DNA of 64,000 bases, from positions 496,001 through 560,000 of the forward strand of contig LN483072.1 in NCBI GenBank assembly GCA_900016675.1, read 5' to 3'. Within the stretch, counting starts at the first letter, position 1. Each line of letters opens with the position of its first letter. This document shows positions 1 through 11,046 of this stretch, in pieces. Below the pieces are notes generated by a model. That model saw only the letters and a list, made by a program, of their open reading frames with translations. It made no database searches and was not told the origin of the DNA. A program made the position numbers and the translations under genes. The stretch is from Arthrobacter saudimassiliensis (GTDB taxonomy: Bacteria; Actinomycetota; Actinomycetes; Actinomycetales; Micrococcaceae).

Positions 1-728
1 GACAGCAGCGCCGGCCCGAACACGGCCAGCGCCGCCAGCACCGGCACCACCTGCGCCCAGGCGGCGCCGTTGAGGCTGCCGGTGAGCCAGCGCATGGCTT
101 CCTGCATTTCCCAGTCCGGTGCCTGCGAGAGCATGTACGCGGTGAAGGAGTCCAGCATCGCGGCGACGCCGATGCCGATCAGGATCAGCCGGGTGCCGGC
201 CACCCCGGATTTCCAGGACAGCGCGTAGATGGCCAGCGCCACCGCCAGCCCGGCGGTGATGGCGAAGACGGACACGGCTGCGCCGCCCAGGGACAGGCCG
301 ATGATCGCGAACGCGGCCGCGGCGCTGGCGCCGGCGCTGATCCCGATGATGTCCGGGCTGGCCAGGGGGTTGCGCAGCATGGTCTGGAAGGCGACGCCGG
401 CCAGGCCGAAGCACGCGCCGGTGAGCACCGCCAGCACCGCGCGCGGCAGCCGCAGCCGCCCCACGGTGAAGGAGGCGCCGGGCACGTCCTGACCCAGAAT
501 GACGCCAAGAACGTCCGCGGGCCGGTAGAAGGTGTGCCCGGCCATCAGGCTGAGCGCGAAGACGGCCAGCACCAGGGCGGTGAGCACCCCGAGCACGGCC
601 CGGCTGCGCATCCGGCGGCGGCGCCGGGCCCGGACCACGGCCTGCAGGGTGGCGGACTCCGCGGCTTCGGGCTCGGCGGCGCCGGGCGCGGCGGGCACGG
701 GAACGCCGGCAGGAGGAGGAACGGTCAC
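1..728 (-). CDS. FecCD-family siderophore ABC permease (C-terminus cut by window edge)
   Basis: Inner-membrane permease of an iron-siderophore importer. About 242 N-terminal residues are visible and the C-terminus lies outside the window. An Ala/Pro-rich, Arg-rich cytoplasmic N-tail precedes a hydrophobic helix, then the family signature RLPRAVLAVLTG, a LAGVAFQTMLRNPLASPD stretch and a GISAGAS loop, all typical of FecCD permeases. The GTG start at 728 is chosen because it forms a 4-bp GTGA overlap with the stop of the upstream permease gene. It would pair with that permease as a heterodimer; an ATPase is expected beyond the left edge. Confidence 0.9.
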   Translation of the reverse strand, partial: MTVPPPAGVPVPAAPGAAEPEAAESATLQAVVRARRRRRMRSRAVLGVLTALVLAVFALSLMAGHTFYRPADVLGVILGQDVPGASFTVGRLRLPRAVLAVLTGACFGLAGVAFQTMLRNPLASPDIIGISAGASAAAAFAIIGLSLGGAAVSVFAITAGLAVALAIYALSWKSGVAGTRLILIGIGVAAMLDSFTAYMLSQAPDWEMQEAMRWLTGSLNGAAWAQVVPVLAALAVFGPALL

Positions 729-1768
729 AGCGCACGCACCTTCTGCCGACGGACGATCCAGATGAACACCGGAGCGCCGACCAGCGCGGTGAGGATCCCG
801 ACGTCGATCTCCGCCGGCCGGGCGACGACGCGGCCGAGCACGTCGGCGGCGGTTACCAGGGCGGCGCCGGCGACGGCGGAGAAGGGCAGCAGCCAGCGGT
901 GGTCCACGCCGACCAGCAGCCGGCAGGCGTGCGGCACCACCAGCCCGACGAAGGCAATGGGCCCGGTGACGGCGGTGCAGGCCCCGCACAGCACGACGGC
1001 GCCGGCGGCCGCCAGCGCGCGGGTCCGGGCCACCTTCTCCCCCAGCCCGGCGGCGAGGTCATCGCCCAGGGCCAGCGAGTTCAGGCCGCGGGCGGAGAGG
1101 AAGCAGAGCAGGAACCCGGCCAGGATGAACGGGGCCACCTGGCCGATGCTGTCGAAGGTTCCGCCGCCCACGCCGCCGATCTGCCAGGACCGGGCGCCGC
1201 CGGCCAGGTCGTTGCGGGGCAGCACCACGGCGCTGACGAAGGAGGCCAGCGCGGCGGAGGTCGCCGCCCCGGCCAGGGCCAGCTTCAGCGGGGTGGCGCC
1301 GCCGCGGCCCAGCGACCCGACGGCGTAGACGAACACGGCGGCCGCCGCGGCGCCGGCGATGGCGGTCCAGATGTAGCCGGTGACGGTGGCCAGGCCGAAC
1401 CAGGCCATGCCGCACACCACCGCCAAAGACGCGCCCATGTTCACGCCGAGGATCCCCGGATCGGCCAGCGGGTTGCGGGTGACGCCCTGCATCACGGCCC
1501 CGGCCAGGCCCAGCGCCGCCCCCGCGGTCACGGCGAGCACGGTGCGCGGAATGCGCTTGGCCACCGCGGCCTGGTCAAAGCCCTCGGCCGAGCCACCCAG
1601 GGCGGCGGCGATGTCCGACCAGCCGACGTCGCGCGCGCCCACGGTGATGGAGGCCAGCATCAGCCCGGCCAGCAGGACCAGGACGGCGGCCAGCCAGAGC
1701 ACGCGAAGCCGCCGCGGCCGCCGCAGCGATGCGGCGGCCGCGGCGGCGGGCGGGGTGGAAGTGCTCAC
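725..1768 (-). CDS. FecCD-family iron-siderophore ABC transporter permease
   Basis: A 347-residue polytopic inner-membrane protein, the usual length for FecCD permeases, which move ferric siderophore across the membrane together with a partner permease. Signatures include RIPRTVLAVTAGAALGLAG, MQGVTRNPLADPG and GVNMGAS near the N-terminus and a GLVVPHACR motif (the coupling loop to the ATPase) in the C-terminal third. The GTG start overlaps the stop of the binding-protein gene by GTGA, and its own stop overlaps the next permease the same way, so the three genes are translationally coupled in the order receptor, permease, permease. The substrate is inferred from family only. Confidence 0.93.
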   Translation of the reverse strand: MSTSTPPAAAAAASLRRPRRLRVLWLAAVLVLLAGLMLASITVGARDVGWSDIAAALGGSAEGFDQAAVAKRIPRTVLAVTAGAALGLAGAVMQGVTRNPLADPGILGVNMGASLAVVCGMAWFGLATVTGYIWTAIAGAAAAAVFVYAVGSLGRGGATPLKLALAGAATSAALASFVSAVVLPRNDLAGGARSWQIGGVGGGTFDSIGQVAPFILAGFLLCFLSARGLNSLALGDDLAAGLGEKVARTRALAAAGAVVLCGACTAVTGPIAFVGLVVPHACRLLVGVDHRWLLPFSAVAGAALVTAADVLGRVVARPAEIDVGILTALVGAPVFIWIVRRQKVRAL

Positions 1769-2793
1769 TTGGCCTTGTCGGCGGCGTCGGCGAGCAGCGA
1801 GACGTAGTCCTCGAGCACCCAGCTGATCGCCAGCGGGGTCGGGTTGGCGGCGGTACCCAGCGGCTGGTCACCGGGCAGGGACACGACGGCGCCGTTGGCG
1901 ACGGCGGGGATCTGCGAGAGCAGCGGATCGGCCTCCAGGGTGGCCAGCAGGTCCTCGCCGCCGTAGGTGACGATGATGTCGACGTCGGCGAACGCGTCGG
2001 CCTGCTCGGCGGAGCGGGTCAGCGCGAACTTCTCGGTCTCCGCGGAGGCGTCGGCGATGCTGCCCGCCACGGACATGCCGAGGTCTTCGAAGAACAGGGT
2101 GCGCGGATCATGGGTGGTGTAGAAGCTGACCTGGCTGAGGTCGGTGGGATCCACGTGGGTGAGGAACATGGCGCTGCGGCCCTCAATGGCCGGGAAGTCG
2201 GCGGCCGTGTCCGCCATCTGCTGTTCCAGGTCCGCGATCAGGTCGCGGCCCTCCTGCTCCAGGCCCAGCGCCCGGCTGTTCAGTTCCACCATTTCGCGCC
2301 AGGAGGTGCCCCAGGCGGTTTCCGGGTAGGCGACCACGGGCGCGATGTCGCTGAGCGTGTCGTAGTCCTCCTGGGTCAGCCCGGAGTAGGCGGCCAGGAT
2401 GACGTCCGGCTGGGTGTCGGCGACGGCTTCAAAGTCGATCCCGTCGTTCTCGTCGAACAGTACGGGGGTGTCGGCGTCCAGCTCGGTCAGGGCCTCCTCG
2501 ACCCAGGGCAGCACGCCGTCGCCGTCGTCGTCGCCGAAGTTCGCGGCGGCCATGCCCACGGGCACGACGCCCAAGGCCAGCGGCACCTCATGGTTGGCCC
2601 AGTTCACGGTGGCGACGCGTTCGGGCTTGTCCTCGATGACGGTGGTGCCCAGGGCGTGCTCGATGGTGACCGACTCCCACGCGCCGTCGGAAGCCGCGGC
2701 ACCGTTGCCGTCGGCGGAGGACGGGGAGCAGGCGGCGAGGCCGGCGGAGAGCAGGACTGCCGTGGAGAGGGCAGCAAGACGTGATGCGCGCAA
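1765..2793 (-). CDS. Iron-siderophore ABC transporter substrate-binding lipoprotein
   Basis: A 342-residue periplasmic-binding protein of the FepB/FhuD/FecB type that captures ferric siderophore at the outer face of the membrane. A lipoprotein signal peptide with lipobox LAAC (Cys22) is followed by a Ser/Gly linker. The body contains ALGTTVIEDKPERVATVNW, the usual opening of this family (IEH..G...I...PERVV), and VILAAYSGLTQEDYDTLSDIAPVV. It is the first gene of a three-gene unit coupled to two FecCD permeases. An IdeR/DtxR-like box lies about 70 bp upstream, so iron repression is the expected control. Confidence 0.93.
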   Translation of the reverse strand: MRASRLAALSTAVLLSAGLAACSPSSADGNGAAASDGAWESVTIEHALGTTVIEDKPERVATVNWANHEVPLALGVVPVGMAAANFGDDDGDGVLPWVEEALTELDADTPVLFDENDGIDFEAVADTQPDVILAAYSGLTQEDYDTLSDIAPVVAYPETAWGTSWREMVELNSRALGLEQEGRDLIADLEQQMADTAADFPAIEGRSAMFLTHVDPTDLSQVSFYTTHDPRTLFFEDLGMSVAGSIADASAETEKFALTRSAEQADAFADVDIIVTYGGEDLLATLEADPLLSQIPAVANGAVVSLPGDQPLGTAANPTPLAISWVLEDYVSLLADAADKAK

Positions 2794-2862
2794 GGGAAAC
2801 GTCCTTCTCGAAAGGGGGGCGGAAGCGGCGGCCCCCGCCCCCGCACCGGTGCCGGCGCCAGC

Positions 2863-2881
2863 TTAGGAGTACCTAACCAAG
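2863..2881. promoter_or_regulatory. IdeR/DtxR-type iron box upstream of the siderophore importer
   Basis: TTAGGAGTACCTAACCAAG on the plus strand. Read on the minus strand it matches the remembered IdeR/DmdR consensus TTAGGTTAGGCTAACCTAA at 13 of 19 positions and contains a perfect TTAGG-N4-CCTAA palindrome. It lies 70-88 bp before the receptor start, where a repressor would block the importer promoter when iron is plentiful. A further half site, GCCTAAG, follows at 2886-2892. Confidence 0.7.
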
Positions 2882-2928
2882 GACAGCCTAAGTGGCAGAG
2901 GGGACGGATGACGAATGGCGTGAAATGT

Positions 2929-2944
2929 GACGCCGTGCGGCGTC
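2929..2944 (-). terminator. Short hairpin overlapping the hutI stop codon
   Basis: GACGCC-GTGC-GGCGTC is a perfect 6-bp stem with a 4-nt loop, lying across the hutI stop. No T-run follows, so it is only a candidate end of the hut transcript. Confidence 0.4.
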
Positions 2945-4229
2945 AGGCCGGCGCCCCGTCCTTGAACACCCGCCAGGTCAGCGGCATCCCGGGCCGGTAC
3001 GCCAGGTGGACCGCCGACGGCGCGTCCAGCACCTGCAGATCCGCACGCTTGCCGACCTCCACGGAACCGGTCTCGTCCTGCAGCCGCAGCGCGAGCGCGC
3101 CGGCCCAGGTGGCGGCGCGGACCGCCTCCGCAACCGTCAGCCGCATCTGCAGCACCGCGGTGGCCACGCAGAACCCCATCGACGAGGTGAAGCTGGTGCC
3201 CGGATTCAGGTTCGAGGCCAGCGCCACCGGCACCCCCGCATCCAGCAGCCGGCGCGCCGGGGCCAGCGGCTGCCGCGTGGACAGGTCGCAGGCGGGCAGG
3301 CAGGTCGCCACCGTACCCGGTGTTCCGGCTGACGCCGCGGCGTCCCACTCCGCCCAGGTGCCGGCCAGGGCGGCGACGTCGGCGGCGTCGAGATGGTTGA
3401 CATGGTCCACGGACGCCGCACCGCACTCCGCCGCCAGCCGGACGCCGGGGCCCGGGCCGAGCTGGTTGCCGTGCACGCGCAGGCCCAGCCCGGCCTCGGC
3501 CGCCGCGGCCAGGATCGCGGCCGCATGCTCCCGGTCGAACGCCCCGCGTTCGCAGAACACGTCCGCCCACTGCACGTACGGGCGCACCGCGTCGAGCATC
3601 GGCCCGGTGACCAGCGCCGTGTAGCCGTCGATGTCGGCGCCCTCGGGCACCAGGTGGCCGCCGAGGAAGGTCACGGCGTCGGCCTCGCCCGCCGCGATGC
3701 GGGCGTGCCGGGCCTCGGAGGCGACATCCAGCCCATATCCGGTCTTCGTCTCCAGGGTGGTGGTGCCGCCGGCCCGCGCCTCCGCCACCCGCCGGCGCAC
3801 CAGCCCGGCCAGGTCGGCATCCGTCGCGGCGCGGGTGGCGGCGACGGTGGTGCCGATCCCGCCGGCGGCGTAGTCCTGCCCGGCCATCCGGGCTTCGAAC
3901 TCCGCGGACCGGTCTCCGGCGAAGACCAGGTGCGTGTGCGAGTCCACCCAGCCCGGAAGCACGGCCCGGCCGGCCAGGTCGGTCGCCGCGTCGGCGGCCG
4001 GTGCGCGGGAGGCCGGACCCAGCCAGGCGATCCGCCCGTCCTCGATCACCAGGGCCGCGCCGGTGAGCACCCGGTCCTCGGCGTCCACGGTGCGCAGCTC
4101 GCCGATGTTGGTCAGCAGATGCGCGGTGCCGGTGCCGTGACATCCCGGGCCCGGGGCGGGGGCACCGGGGTCGACGACAGGGTCCGGTCGTGCGCCTGCG
4201 GAAGCTCCGGCGCCGGCGGCCGCGCTCAC
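2943..4229 (-). CDS. hutI: Imidazolonepropionase
   Basis: Hydrolyses 4-imidazolone-5-propionate to N-formimidoyl-L-glutamate, the third step of histidine degradation, in the cytoplasm. About 428 residues. The metal-binding amidohydrolase motif [20 protein letters not shown] is nearly identical to known HutI proteins, followed by [24 protein letters not shown] and, in the C-terminal part, [17 protein letters not shown] start at GTG 4229 because it makes the 4-bp GTGA overlap with hutF that recurs throughout this operon; an in-frame start at 4256 would overlap hutF by 31 bp. The N-terminus carries an Ala/Gly/Pro-rich extension of roughly 35 residues before the conserved core. It is the last gene of the hut unit. 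Confidence 0.95.
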   Translation of the reverse strand: MSAAAGAGASAGARPDPVVDPGAPAPGPGCHGTGTAHLLTNIGELRTVDAEDRVLTGAALVIEDGRIAWLGPASRAPAADAATDLAGRAVLPGWVDSHTHLVFAGDRSAEFEARMAGQDYAAGGIGTTVAATRAATDADLAGLVRRRVAEARAGGTTTLETKTGYGLDVASEARHARIAAGEADAVTFLGGHLVPEGADIDGYTALVTGPMLDAVRPYVQWADVFCERGAFDREHAAAILAAAAEAGLGLRVHGNQLGPGPGVRLAAECGAASVDHVNHLDAADVAALAGTWAEWDAAASAGTPGTVATCLPACDLSTRQPLAPARRLLDAGVPVALASNLNPGTSFTSSMGFCVATAVLQMRLTVAEAVRAATWAGALALRLQDETGSVEVGKRADLQVLDAPSAVHLAYRPGMPLTWRVFKDGAPA

Positions 4230-5569
4230 GGCGCCGCCGCCCGGAACTGCGGCCACCGAGCGAAGAACTCCCGGTACAGCTGCGCCGGGTCCCCGAGCCG
4301 GACGTGCCGTCCGTTCCGGGCGATGACGTCGCCGGCGACCTGCACCTCGAGCACGTCCGCCGCCGTCGCGCTCATCGGCAGCTGCCCGGGCGCCGAACCG
4401 GCCGTCCGCACGGAGCCGGCATCCACCAGGATCCGGTCCGCCGCAGCGGTTTGAGGCAGGCCGAGTGCCCGCCGCCCGCCGTCCGCCGCCGCCGCGGTCA
4501 GCTGCTCCGGCGTGAACCGGGCCCGCTGACCGCTGGCCAGCCGTTCACCGTGTTCCAGCGCGCGCATCTCCAGGAACGGGTCGACGACGGCGTGCTGGTC
4601 GCTGCCCAGGCCCAGCACCGCACCGGCGTCGGCCAGGGCACGGGCCGGGCCGATCCCGTCGCCGAGGTCCGCCTCGGTGGTCGGACAGAGCGCGACGTTC
4701 GCCCGCGCCCCGCCGAGCAGCGCAATGTCCCCGGGCGTGAGGTGGGTGGCGTGGACGGCGGTGAAGTGCGGTCCGAGCAGACCGGCGCGGGCGAACAGCT
4801 CGGTGGGAGTGCATCCGTAGGCGGCCTCGCAGGCCGCGTTCTCGGCCGGCTGCTCGGAGACGTGGGCGTGCAGCGGCTCGCCCGGGTCCAGGGCGGCGGC
4901 GATCGTCGGCAGCGCCGCGGCGGGAACGGCACGGACCGAATGCACGGCGGCGCCGAGGCGCAGCAGGCCGCGCCGGCCGCGCCCGGAGGCGGCCGCGCGC
5001 TCCGCCAGCGCCGCGCGCAGGCTCCGGTGCCGGCGGGCCCAGGCCGCGGCGTCGGCGTCGGCGAACCGGGCCTGCTCCGGGGACAGCGGCAGCACCCTGC
5101 CGCCGGAATCGAGCCCGCCCTGCAGGTAGCAGGCATCGAGCAGGGTGAGCCGGATGCCGACGTCGAGGGCGGCGTCGGCGAGCGCCAGGGCCATGGCGTG
5201 CTCCCGTGCTCCCGGGGTGTGGTGCAGGTAGTGGAACTCCCCCACCGCGGTGTATCCGGCGGCGGCCAGTTCGGCGTATACGGCCGTGGCCAGGTCCCGG
5301 TAGGCGGCCGGATCCAGCCGGTCCGCGTACCGGTACATCTGCGTGCGCCAGGTCCAGAAGGAGTCCGGGCCCGACGCCGGGCCGCGGGCGTGGGTGCGCC
5401 CGCGCAGCAGCCGGTGGAAGGCATGGGAATGCGCGTTGACCGGTCCGGGCAGCTCCACCGCCCGGGCGCCGGACGTCTCCATGTCCGGGCCGCGGCCGGC
5501 GTCCTGGCCGCGGCCGGTCTCCGGGTCGCGGCCTGCGTCCGGGCCGGCCCCGGCGGACAGCGCGGTCAC
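4226..5569 (-). CDS. hutF: Formimidoylglutamate deiminase
   Basis: Deaminates N-formimidoyl-L-glutamate to N-formyl-L-glutamate and ammonia, which places this organism on the five-step histidine pathway. About 447 residues. Motifs are [16 protein letters not shown] (first metal site), [23 protein letters not shown], the [11 protein letters not shown] stretch and [25 protein letters not shown], all characteristic of HutF. The GTG start at 5569 gives a 4-bp overlap with the upstream amidohydrolase; ATG 5482 (residue 30) is an alternative. The N-terminal beta segment before the metal motif is shorter and more Gly/Pro/Asp-rich than in typical HutF, which may mean the true N-terminus is unstructured. 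The product is presumably handed to the neighbouring M20 enzyme. Confidence 0.93.
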   Translation of the reverse strand: MTALSAGAGPDAGRDPETGRGQDAGRGPDMETSGARAVELPGPVNAHSHAFHRLLRGRTHARGPASGPDSFWTWRTQMYRYADRLDPAAYRDLATAVYAELAAAGYTAVGEFHYLHHTPGAREHAMALALADAALDVGIRLTLLDACYLQGGLDSGGRVLPLSPEQARFADADAAAWARRHRSLRAALAERAAASGRGRRGLLRLGAAVHSVRAVPAAALPTIAAALDPGEPLHAHVSEQPAENAACEAAYGCTPTELFARAGLLGPHFTAVHATHLTPGDIALLGGARANVALCPTTEADLGDGIGPARALADAGAVLGLGSDQHAVVDPFLEMRALEHGERLASGQRARFTPEQLTAAAADGGRRALGLPQTAAADRILVDAGSVRTAGSAPGQLPMSATAADVLEVQVAGDVIARNGRHVRLGDPAQLYREFFARWPQFRAAAP

Positions 5570-6833
5570 AGCAGGTCCGCCAAGGCGTCGGCGAGCGCGG
5601 CGGCGCCGGTGTCGGCGTCGTCGTCCTCCACATGCTCCTCGGGAGCGTGGCTGATGCCGGTGGGGTTGCGGACAAACAGCATCCCTGCCGGTTTGTGCCG
5701 GGCCAGCACCCCGGCGTCGTGCCCCGCCCCGGTGGCCAGCAGCGGCGCGTCCGGAACGGTGCGGCGCAGCGACTCGGTGAGCATGCCGGCAAGGACCGGG
5801 TCGAACTGCACGGTGCCGGTGCTGGATTCCTCGGTCAGGGACGCGGTGCAGCCTTCGAACGCGGCGGTCTTCTGCGCCTGGCCGTGGATGCGCTGCACCA
5901 GCTCCGCCGTCACGTGGTCCTCGGGGTGCCGCACGTCCAGCCACAGGTCCACCCGGGAGGCGATTACGTTGGTGCCGCCGGGCACCGGTTCCAGCCGGCC
6001 CACGGTGGCGCGGGCGTCGGGCACCTGGCCGGCGGCCTTCCGCACCGCCAGCACCACCTGCGCGGCGGCGACCATCGGATCCGCGCGGTCCTCCATCAAC
6101 GTGGTGCCGGCGTGGTTGCCCTGCCCGTGCAGGCTCAGCCGCCACCGGCCGTGCCCGAGGATGGAGCTGCCGACGGCGACGGCGGGCCCGGGCGCAGCGT
6201 CCTCGGCGAGCGGGGCCAGGTTCCGCCCCTGTTCCACGTGCAGTTCCACGAAGTCGCCGATGCTGTCCAGGGCGGCGGGGTCGCGGCCGGCGCGGGCCGG
6301 ATCCAGGCCGGCGGCGTGCAGGGCCTCGGCGAACGTGGTGCCATCGGCGTCGGTCAGGGCGAGGGCGCGGGCCGGGTCCAGGTCTCCGGTCATCAGCCGG
6401 GAGCCCAGGCAGGCGACGCCGAACCGGGACCCTTCCTCTTCCGCGGGCACCAGGATGGCCAGGGCCCGGTTCCGGGTCAGTTGCCCGGCGGCTTCCCGGG
6501 CCTGCAGGTCGGAGACCGCGGCCAGGGCGGAGGCCACGCCGAGGGGCCCGTCGAACCGGCCGCCGCCGGGCACCGAGTCCAGGTGCGAGCCGGTGACCAG
6601 CGCGCCCCGGCGGGCCTGTGCCGTCGTCCGCCCGGCGCGCGGCGGCAGGTCCCACCAGGCCCAGAGCCCGCCGTTGCCGTCCGGTTCCACGGACAGGCCG
6701 CGGGCGGCGGCCTCGGCAGTGAACCACTCCCGCAGGGTCCGCTCCGCCGGTGAGAACACCGGCCGGGTGACTCCGCCGCGGCGCGGATCGCGGCCGACGT
6801 CGGCAATGGCCGCCAGCAGCCCGGCCACCCCGC

Positions 6834-6837
<4 letters not shown>
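5566..6837 (-). CDS. M20-family amidohydrolase (allantoate amidohydrolase/carbamoylase type), probable N-formylglutamate deformylase
   Basis: A 423-residue binuclear-zinc hydrolase of the AllC/HyuC subfamily. Visible motifs are [18 protein letters not shown] (metal-bridging His/Asp), [10 protein letters not shown] (catalytic and metal Glu), ELHVEQG, GNHAGTT and [10 protein letters not shown] with ISHAPEEH at the end; these are the full catalytic set. By sequence alone it would be called allantoate amidohydrolase, but it sits between hutU and hutF with GTGA overlaps on both sides and no classical hutG is present. I therefore infer that it cleaves N-formyl-L-glutamate to glutamate and formate, closing the pathway. 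Start GTG 6837 is set by the overlap. Confidence 0.85.
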
Positions 6838-8561
<1,724 letters not shown>

Positions 8562-8606
8562 CGGTGTCTCCTTTGACGGATGGCGGGATGCACGGCAGGG
8601 CCCGGC

Positions 8607-9323
8607 TTACCGGGCCGGAACGGGTGGCCCGGCGGGCCGGGCGTCGGCCGCCGGGGCGTTCTGCGGCGGCGGCACGGCGAGCACGCCGGCCGCCGCGTCG
8701 GCGACCAGGCGGCCCAGCTCGGCGGTGCGGGCCGCATCGGTGCGGTAGGACGGGGCGACGACGGACAGGGCGGCGACGATGCGGGCGTGGCTGCCGCTGC
8801 CGGCGGTGACCGGGGCGGCGACGGCGGTGACGTCCTCCTCCACCGCGCTGTCCGCGACGGCGTAGCCGCCTTCACCCAGCTGCCCGCCCAGCGCGGCACC
8901 CGCGGCCGTGCCGGCCAGCGGAAGGCTGCGGCCCACCCAGGAGGTGTGCCGCACCGAGCGCGTGCCCTCATGCACGGCGAGGTACACCGCCTCTCCGGCC
9001 ACGGGCCCGGGCACCGCGAGATAGGCGGACTCGCCGGTCTCGGCGACCAGCCGGGACAGCGCCGGAGCGGCCAGCGGCACCAGCTCCTCGTGCCCGAGCG
9101 CCTGGGCACCCAGCTGGACCAGGCGCAGGCCGGGCCGCCAGCCGCCGTCGCCGTCACGGCGGACGAAGCCGCTGCCCTCCAGGGTGCGCAGCAGCCGCAG
9201 CGCGGTGGAGGCGGACAGGCCGGCGGCGCGGGCGGCGTCGGCCAGGCTGGTCGACCCGGCGGCGCAGACCGCCCCCAGCACGTCCAGGGCCCGTTCGACG
9301 GTGCGGGTGGCGGTTTCCGGCAC
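8607..9323 (-). CDS. IclR-family regulator of the hut genes
   Basis: About 238 residues. The N-terminal winged helix-turn-helix (TRTVERALDVLGAVCAAG, then SLADAARAAGLSASTALRLL) is followed by an IclR effector domain (LAAPALSRLVAETGESAYLAV, VRHTSWVGRSLPLAGTAAGAA). I prefer GTG 9323, which has an AAGGGG site 5 nt upstream, over TTG 9338. The C-terminal 25 residues are Pro/Ala-rich and probably disordered. It sits between hutH (divergent) and hutU (downstream, same strand), so control of both hut arms and of itself through the operators at 9352-9380 is likely. The inducer (urocanate or histidine) is not deducible from sequence. Confidence 0.88.
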   Translation of the reverse strand: MPETATRTVERALDVLGAVCAAGSTSLADAARAAGLSASTALRLLRTLEGSGFVRRDGDGGWRPGLRLVQLGAQALGHEELVPLAAPALSRLVAETGESAYLAVPGPVAGEAVYLAVHEGTRSVRHTSWVGRSLPLAGTAAGAALGGQLGEGGYAVADSAVEEDVTAVAAPVTAGSGSHARIVAALSVVAPSYRTDAARTAELGRLVADAAAGVLAVPPPQNAPAADARPAGPPVPAR

Positions 9324-9351
9324 GGGATCCCCTTGCAACTCGACGATTTCA

Positions 9352-9380
9352 GCGTTTCACTTATTGAAACTCGCGTTTCA
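9352..9380. promoter_or_regulatory. Operator array between hut regulator and hutH
   Basis: GTTTCACTTATTGAAAC (9354-9370) is a perfect inverted repeat, GTTTCA-N5-TGAAAC, and a third half site GTTTCA follows at 9375-9380. The octamer GCGTTTCA recurs at exactly 21 bp (9352 and 9373), two helical turns. The size and symmetry suit an IclR-type repressor, and the position lets one protein control both divergent promoters. Confidence 0.75.
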
Positions 9381-9429
9381 ACTGCTGGCAAGAGGGGCGT
9401 CACTGCTCCCGCCGGCCGAGAGGAGCTTC

Positions 9430-11046
9430 GTGGACAGCGCCGTGCACGTATCCCCCGCCCGCACCACGGATCCGGTCCAGGTCGGCCCGCATCCGCTGGC
9501 ACCTGACGACGTCGTCGCCGTGGCCCGCCACGACCGTCCGGTGGTCCTGGCCCCGGCGTCGCTGGCCGCGATGGAGGCCTCCCGTGCCGTGATCGAGGCG
9601 CTGATCGACGATGAGCGGCCGCACTACGGCGTCTCCACCGGGTTCGGTGCCCTGGCCACCCGGCAGATCCCGGTGCCGCAGCGCGAGGCGCTGCAGCGCT
9701 CGCTGATCCGGTCCCACGCCGCGTCCTCCGGCGGCGAGGTGGACCGGGAGGTGGTGCGGGCGCTGATGCTCAACCGGCTGCACACCATGGCCACCGGGCG
9801 CACCGGGGTCCGCCCCGCCGTGGCGCACGCCTACGCCGCGCTGCTGAACGCCGGGCTCACCCCGGTGGTGCGCGAATACGGTTCGCTGGGCTGTTCCGGG
9901 GATCTGGCGCCGCTGAGCCACTGTGCCCTGGCGGCGATGGGCGAGGGTGACGTGCGCACGGCCGACGGCGAGCTGCGCCCGGCGGGCAAGGCGCTGGCCG
10001 ACGCCGGCATCGAGCCGCTGGTGCTGCGGGAAAAGGAGGGCCTGGCCCTGGTCAACGGCACCGACGGGATGCTGGGCATGCTGGTGCTGGCCGCTGCGGA
10101 CCTCCGCCGGCTCGCCGCCACCGCCGACCTGGCCGCGGCCCTGTCGGTCGAGGGGCTGCTGGGCACCGACGACGTCTTCGCCGAGGACCTGCACGCGCTG
10201 CGCCCGCATCCGGGGCAGCTGGCCTCCGCCGCGAACCTGCGCCGGCTGCTGGCCGGTTCCGCGCGGATCCGCAGCCGGGCCGCGCGGGGCGAGCACGCGT
10301 TCACGAGGGTGCAGGATGCGTATTCGCTTCGCTGCGCCCCGCAGGTGCACGGCGCGGTGCGGGCCACGCTGGCGCACGCCGAAACGGTGGCGGCGATCGA
10401 GCTGGCCAGCGCCATCGACAATCCGGTGGTCACGGCGGACGGGCGGGTGGAGTCCAACGGCAACTTCCACGGCGCGCCGGTGGGCTACGTGCTGGATTTC
10501 CTGGCCATCGCGGCCGCGGACCTGGCGTCGATTTCCGAGCGGCGCACCGACCGGTTCCTGGACCGCAACCGCAGCCACGGGCTGCCGCCGTTCCTGGCCG
10601 CCGATCCCGGGGTGGACTCCGGGCATATGATCGCCCAGTACACGCAGGCCGGCATCGTTTCCGAGCTCAAGCGGCTGGCCGTGCCCGCCTCGGTGGATTC
10701 AATTCCGTCCTCGGCCATGCAGGAGGACCACGTGTCCATGGGCTGGGCGGCGGGGCTGAAGCTGCGCCGCGCCGTCGCCGGCCTGGAGCAGGTGCTGGCC
10801 ATTGAGATCCTCACCGCGGTGCGGGCGCTGGACCTGCGCGACGCCGGAGCGGCCGGCGGCGGGGCTGTGTTGGAGGGGGTGTCGTCACCGCCGCTGGCCG
10901 CCGCGCGGCGCACGCTGCGGGAGGTGGTGGACGGGCCCGGGCCGGACCGGTATCTCTCGCCGGAGATCGCCGCAGCCGTGGAGCTGGTGCGCAGCGGCCG
11001 GCTGCTGGCCGCCGTCGAACATGTCCTGGGCGGGCCCCTGGACTAG
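9430..11046 (+). CDS. hutH: Histidine ammonia-lyase
   Basis: Removes ammonia from L-histidine to give urocanate, the entry step of the pathway. About 538 residues from GTG 9430, which has GAGAGGAG just upstream; an upstream extension of the same frame would run through the operator region. The electrophilic MIO cofactor should form from Cys155-Ser156-Gly157 in GSLGCSGDLAPLSH; most lyases of this family use Ala-Ser-Gly, while the Cys version is known from actinobacterial HutH. HYGVSTGFGALA, NGTDGMLGMLVLA, QDAYSLRCAPQVHG and SNGNFHG are further family motifs. It is transcribed away from the IclR-hutU operon and shares its control region. Confidence 0.97.
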   Translation: MDSAVHVSPARTTDPVQVGPHPLAPDDVVAVARHDRPVVLAPASLAAMEASRAVIEALIDDERPHYGVSTGFGALATRQIPVPQREALQRSLIRSHAASSGGEVDREVVRALMLNRLHTMATGRTGVRPAVAHAYAALLNAGLTPVVREYGSLGCSGDLAPLSHCALAAMGEGDVRTADGELRPAGKALADAGIEPLVLREKEGLALVNGTDGMLGMLVLAAADLRRLAATADLAAALSVEGLLGTDDVFAEDLHALRPHPGQLASAANLRRLLAGSARIRSRAARGEHAFTRVQDAYSLRCAPQVHGAVRATLAHAETVAAIELASAIDNPVVTADGRVESNGNFHGAPVGYVLDFLAIAAADLASISERRTDRFLDRNRSHGLPPFLAADPGVDSGHMIAQYTQAGIVSELKRLAVPASVDSIPSSAMQEDHVSMGWAAGLKLRRAVAGLEQVLAIEILTAVRALDLRDAGAAGGGAVLEGVSSPPLAAARRTLREVVDGPGPDRYLSPEIAAAVELVRSGRLLAAVEHVLGGPLD

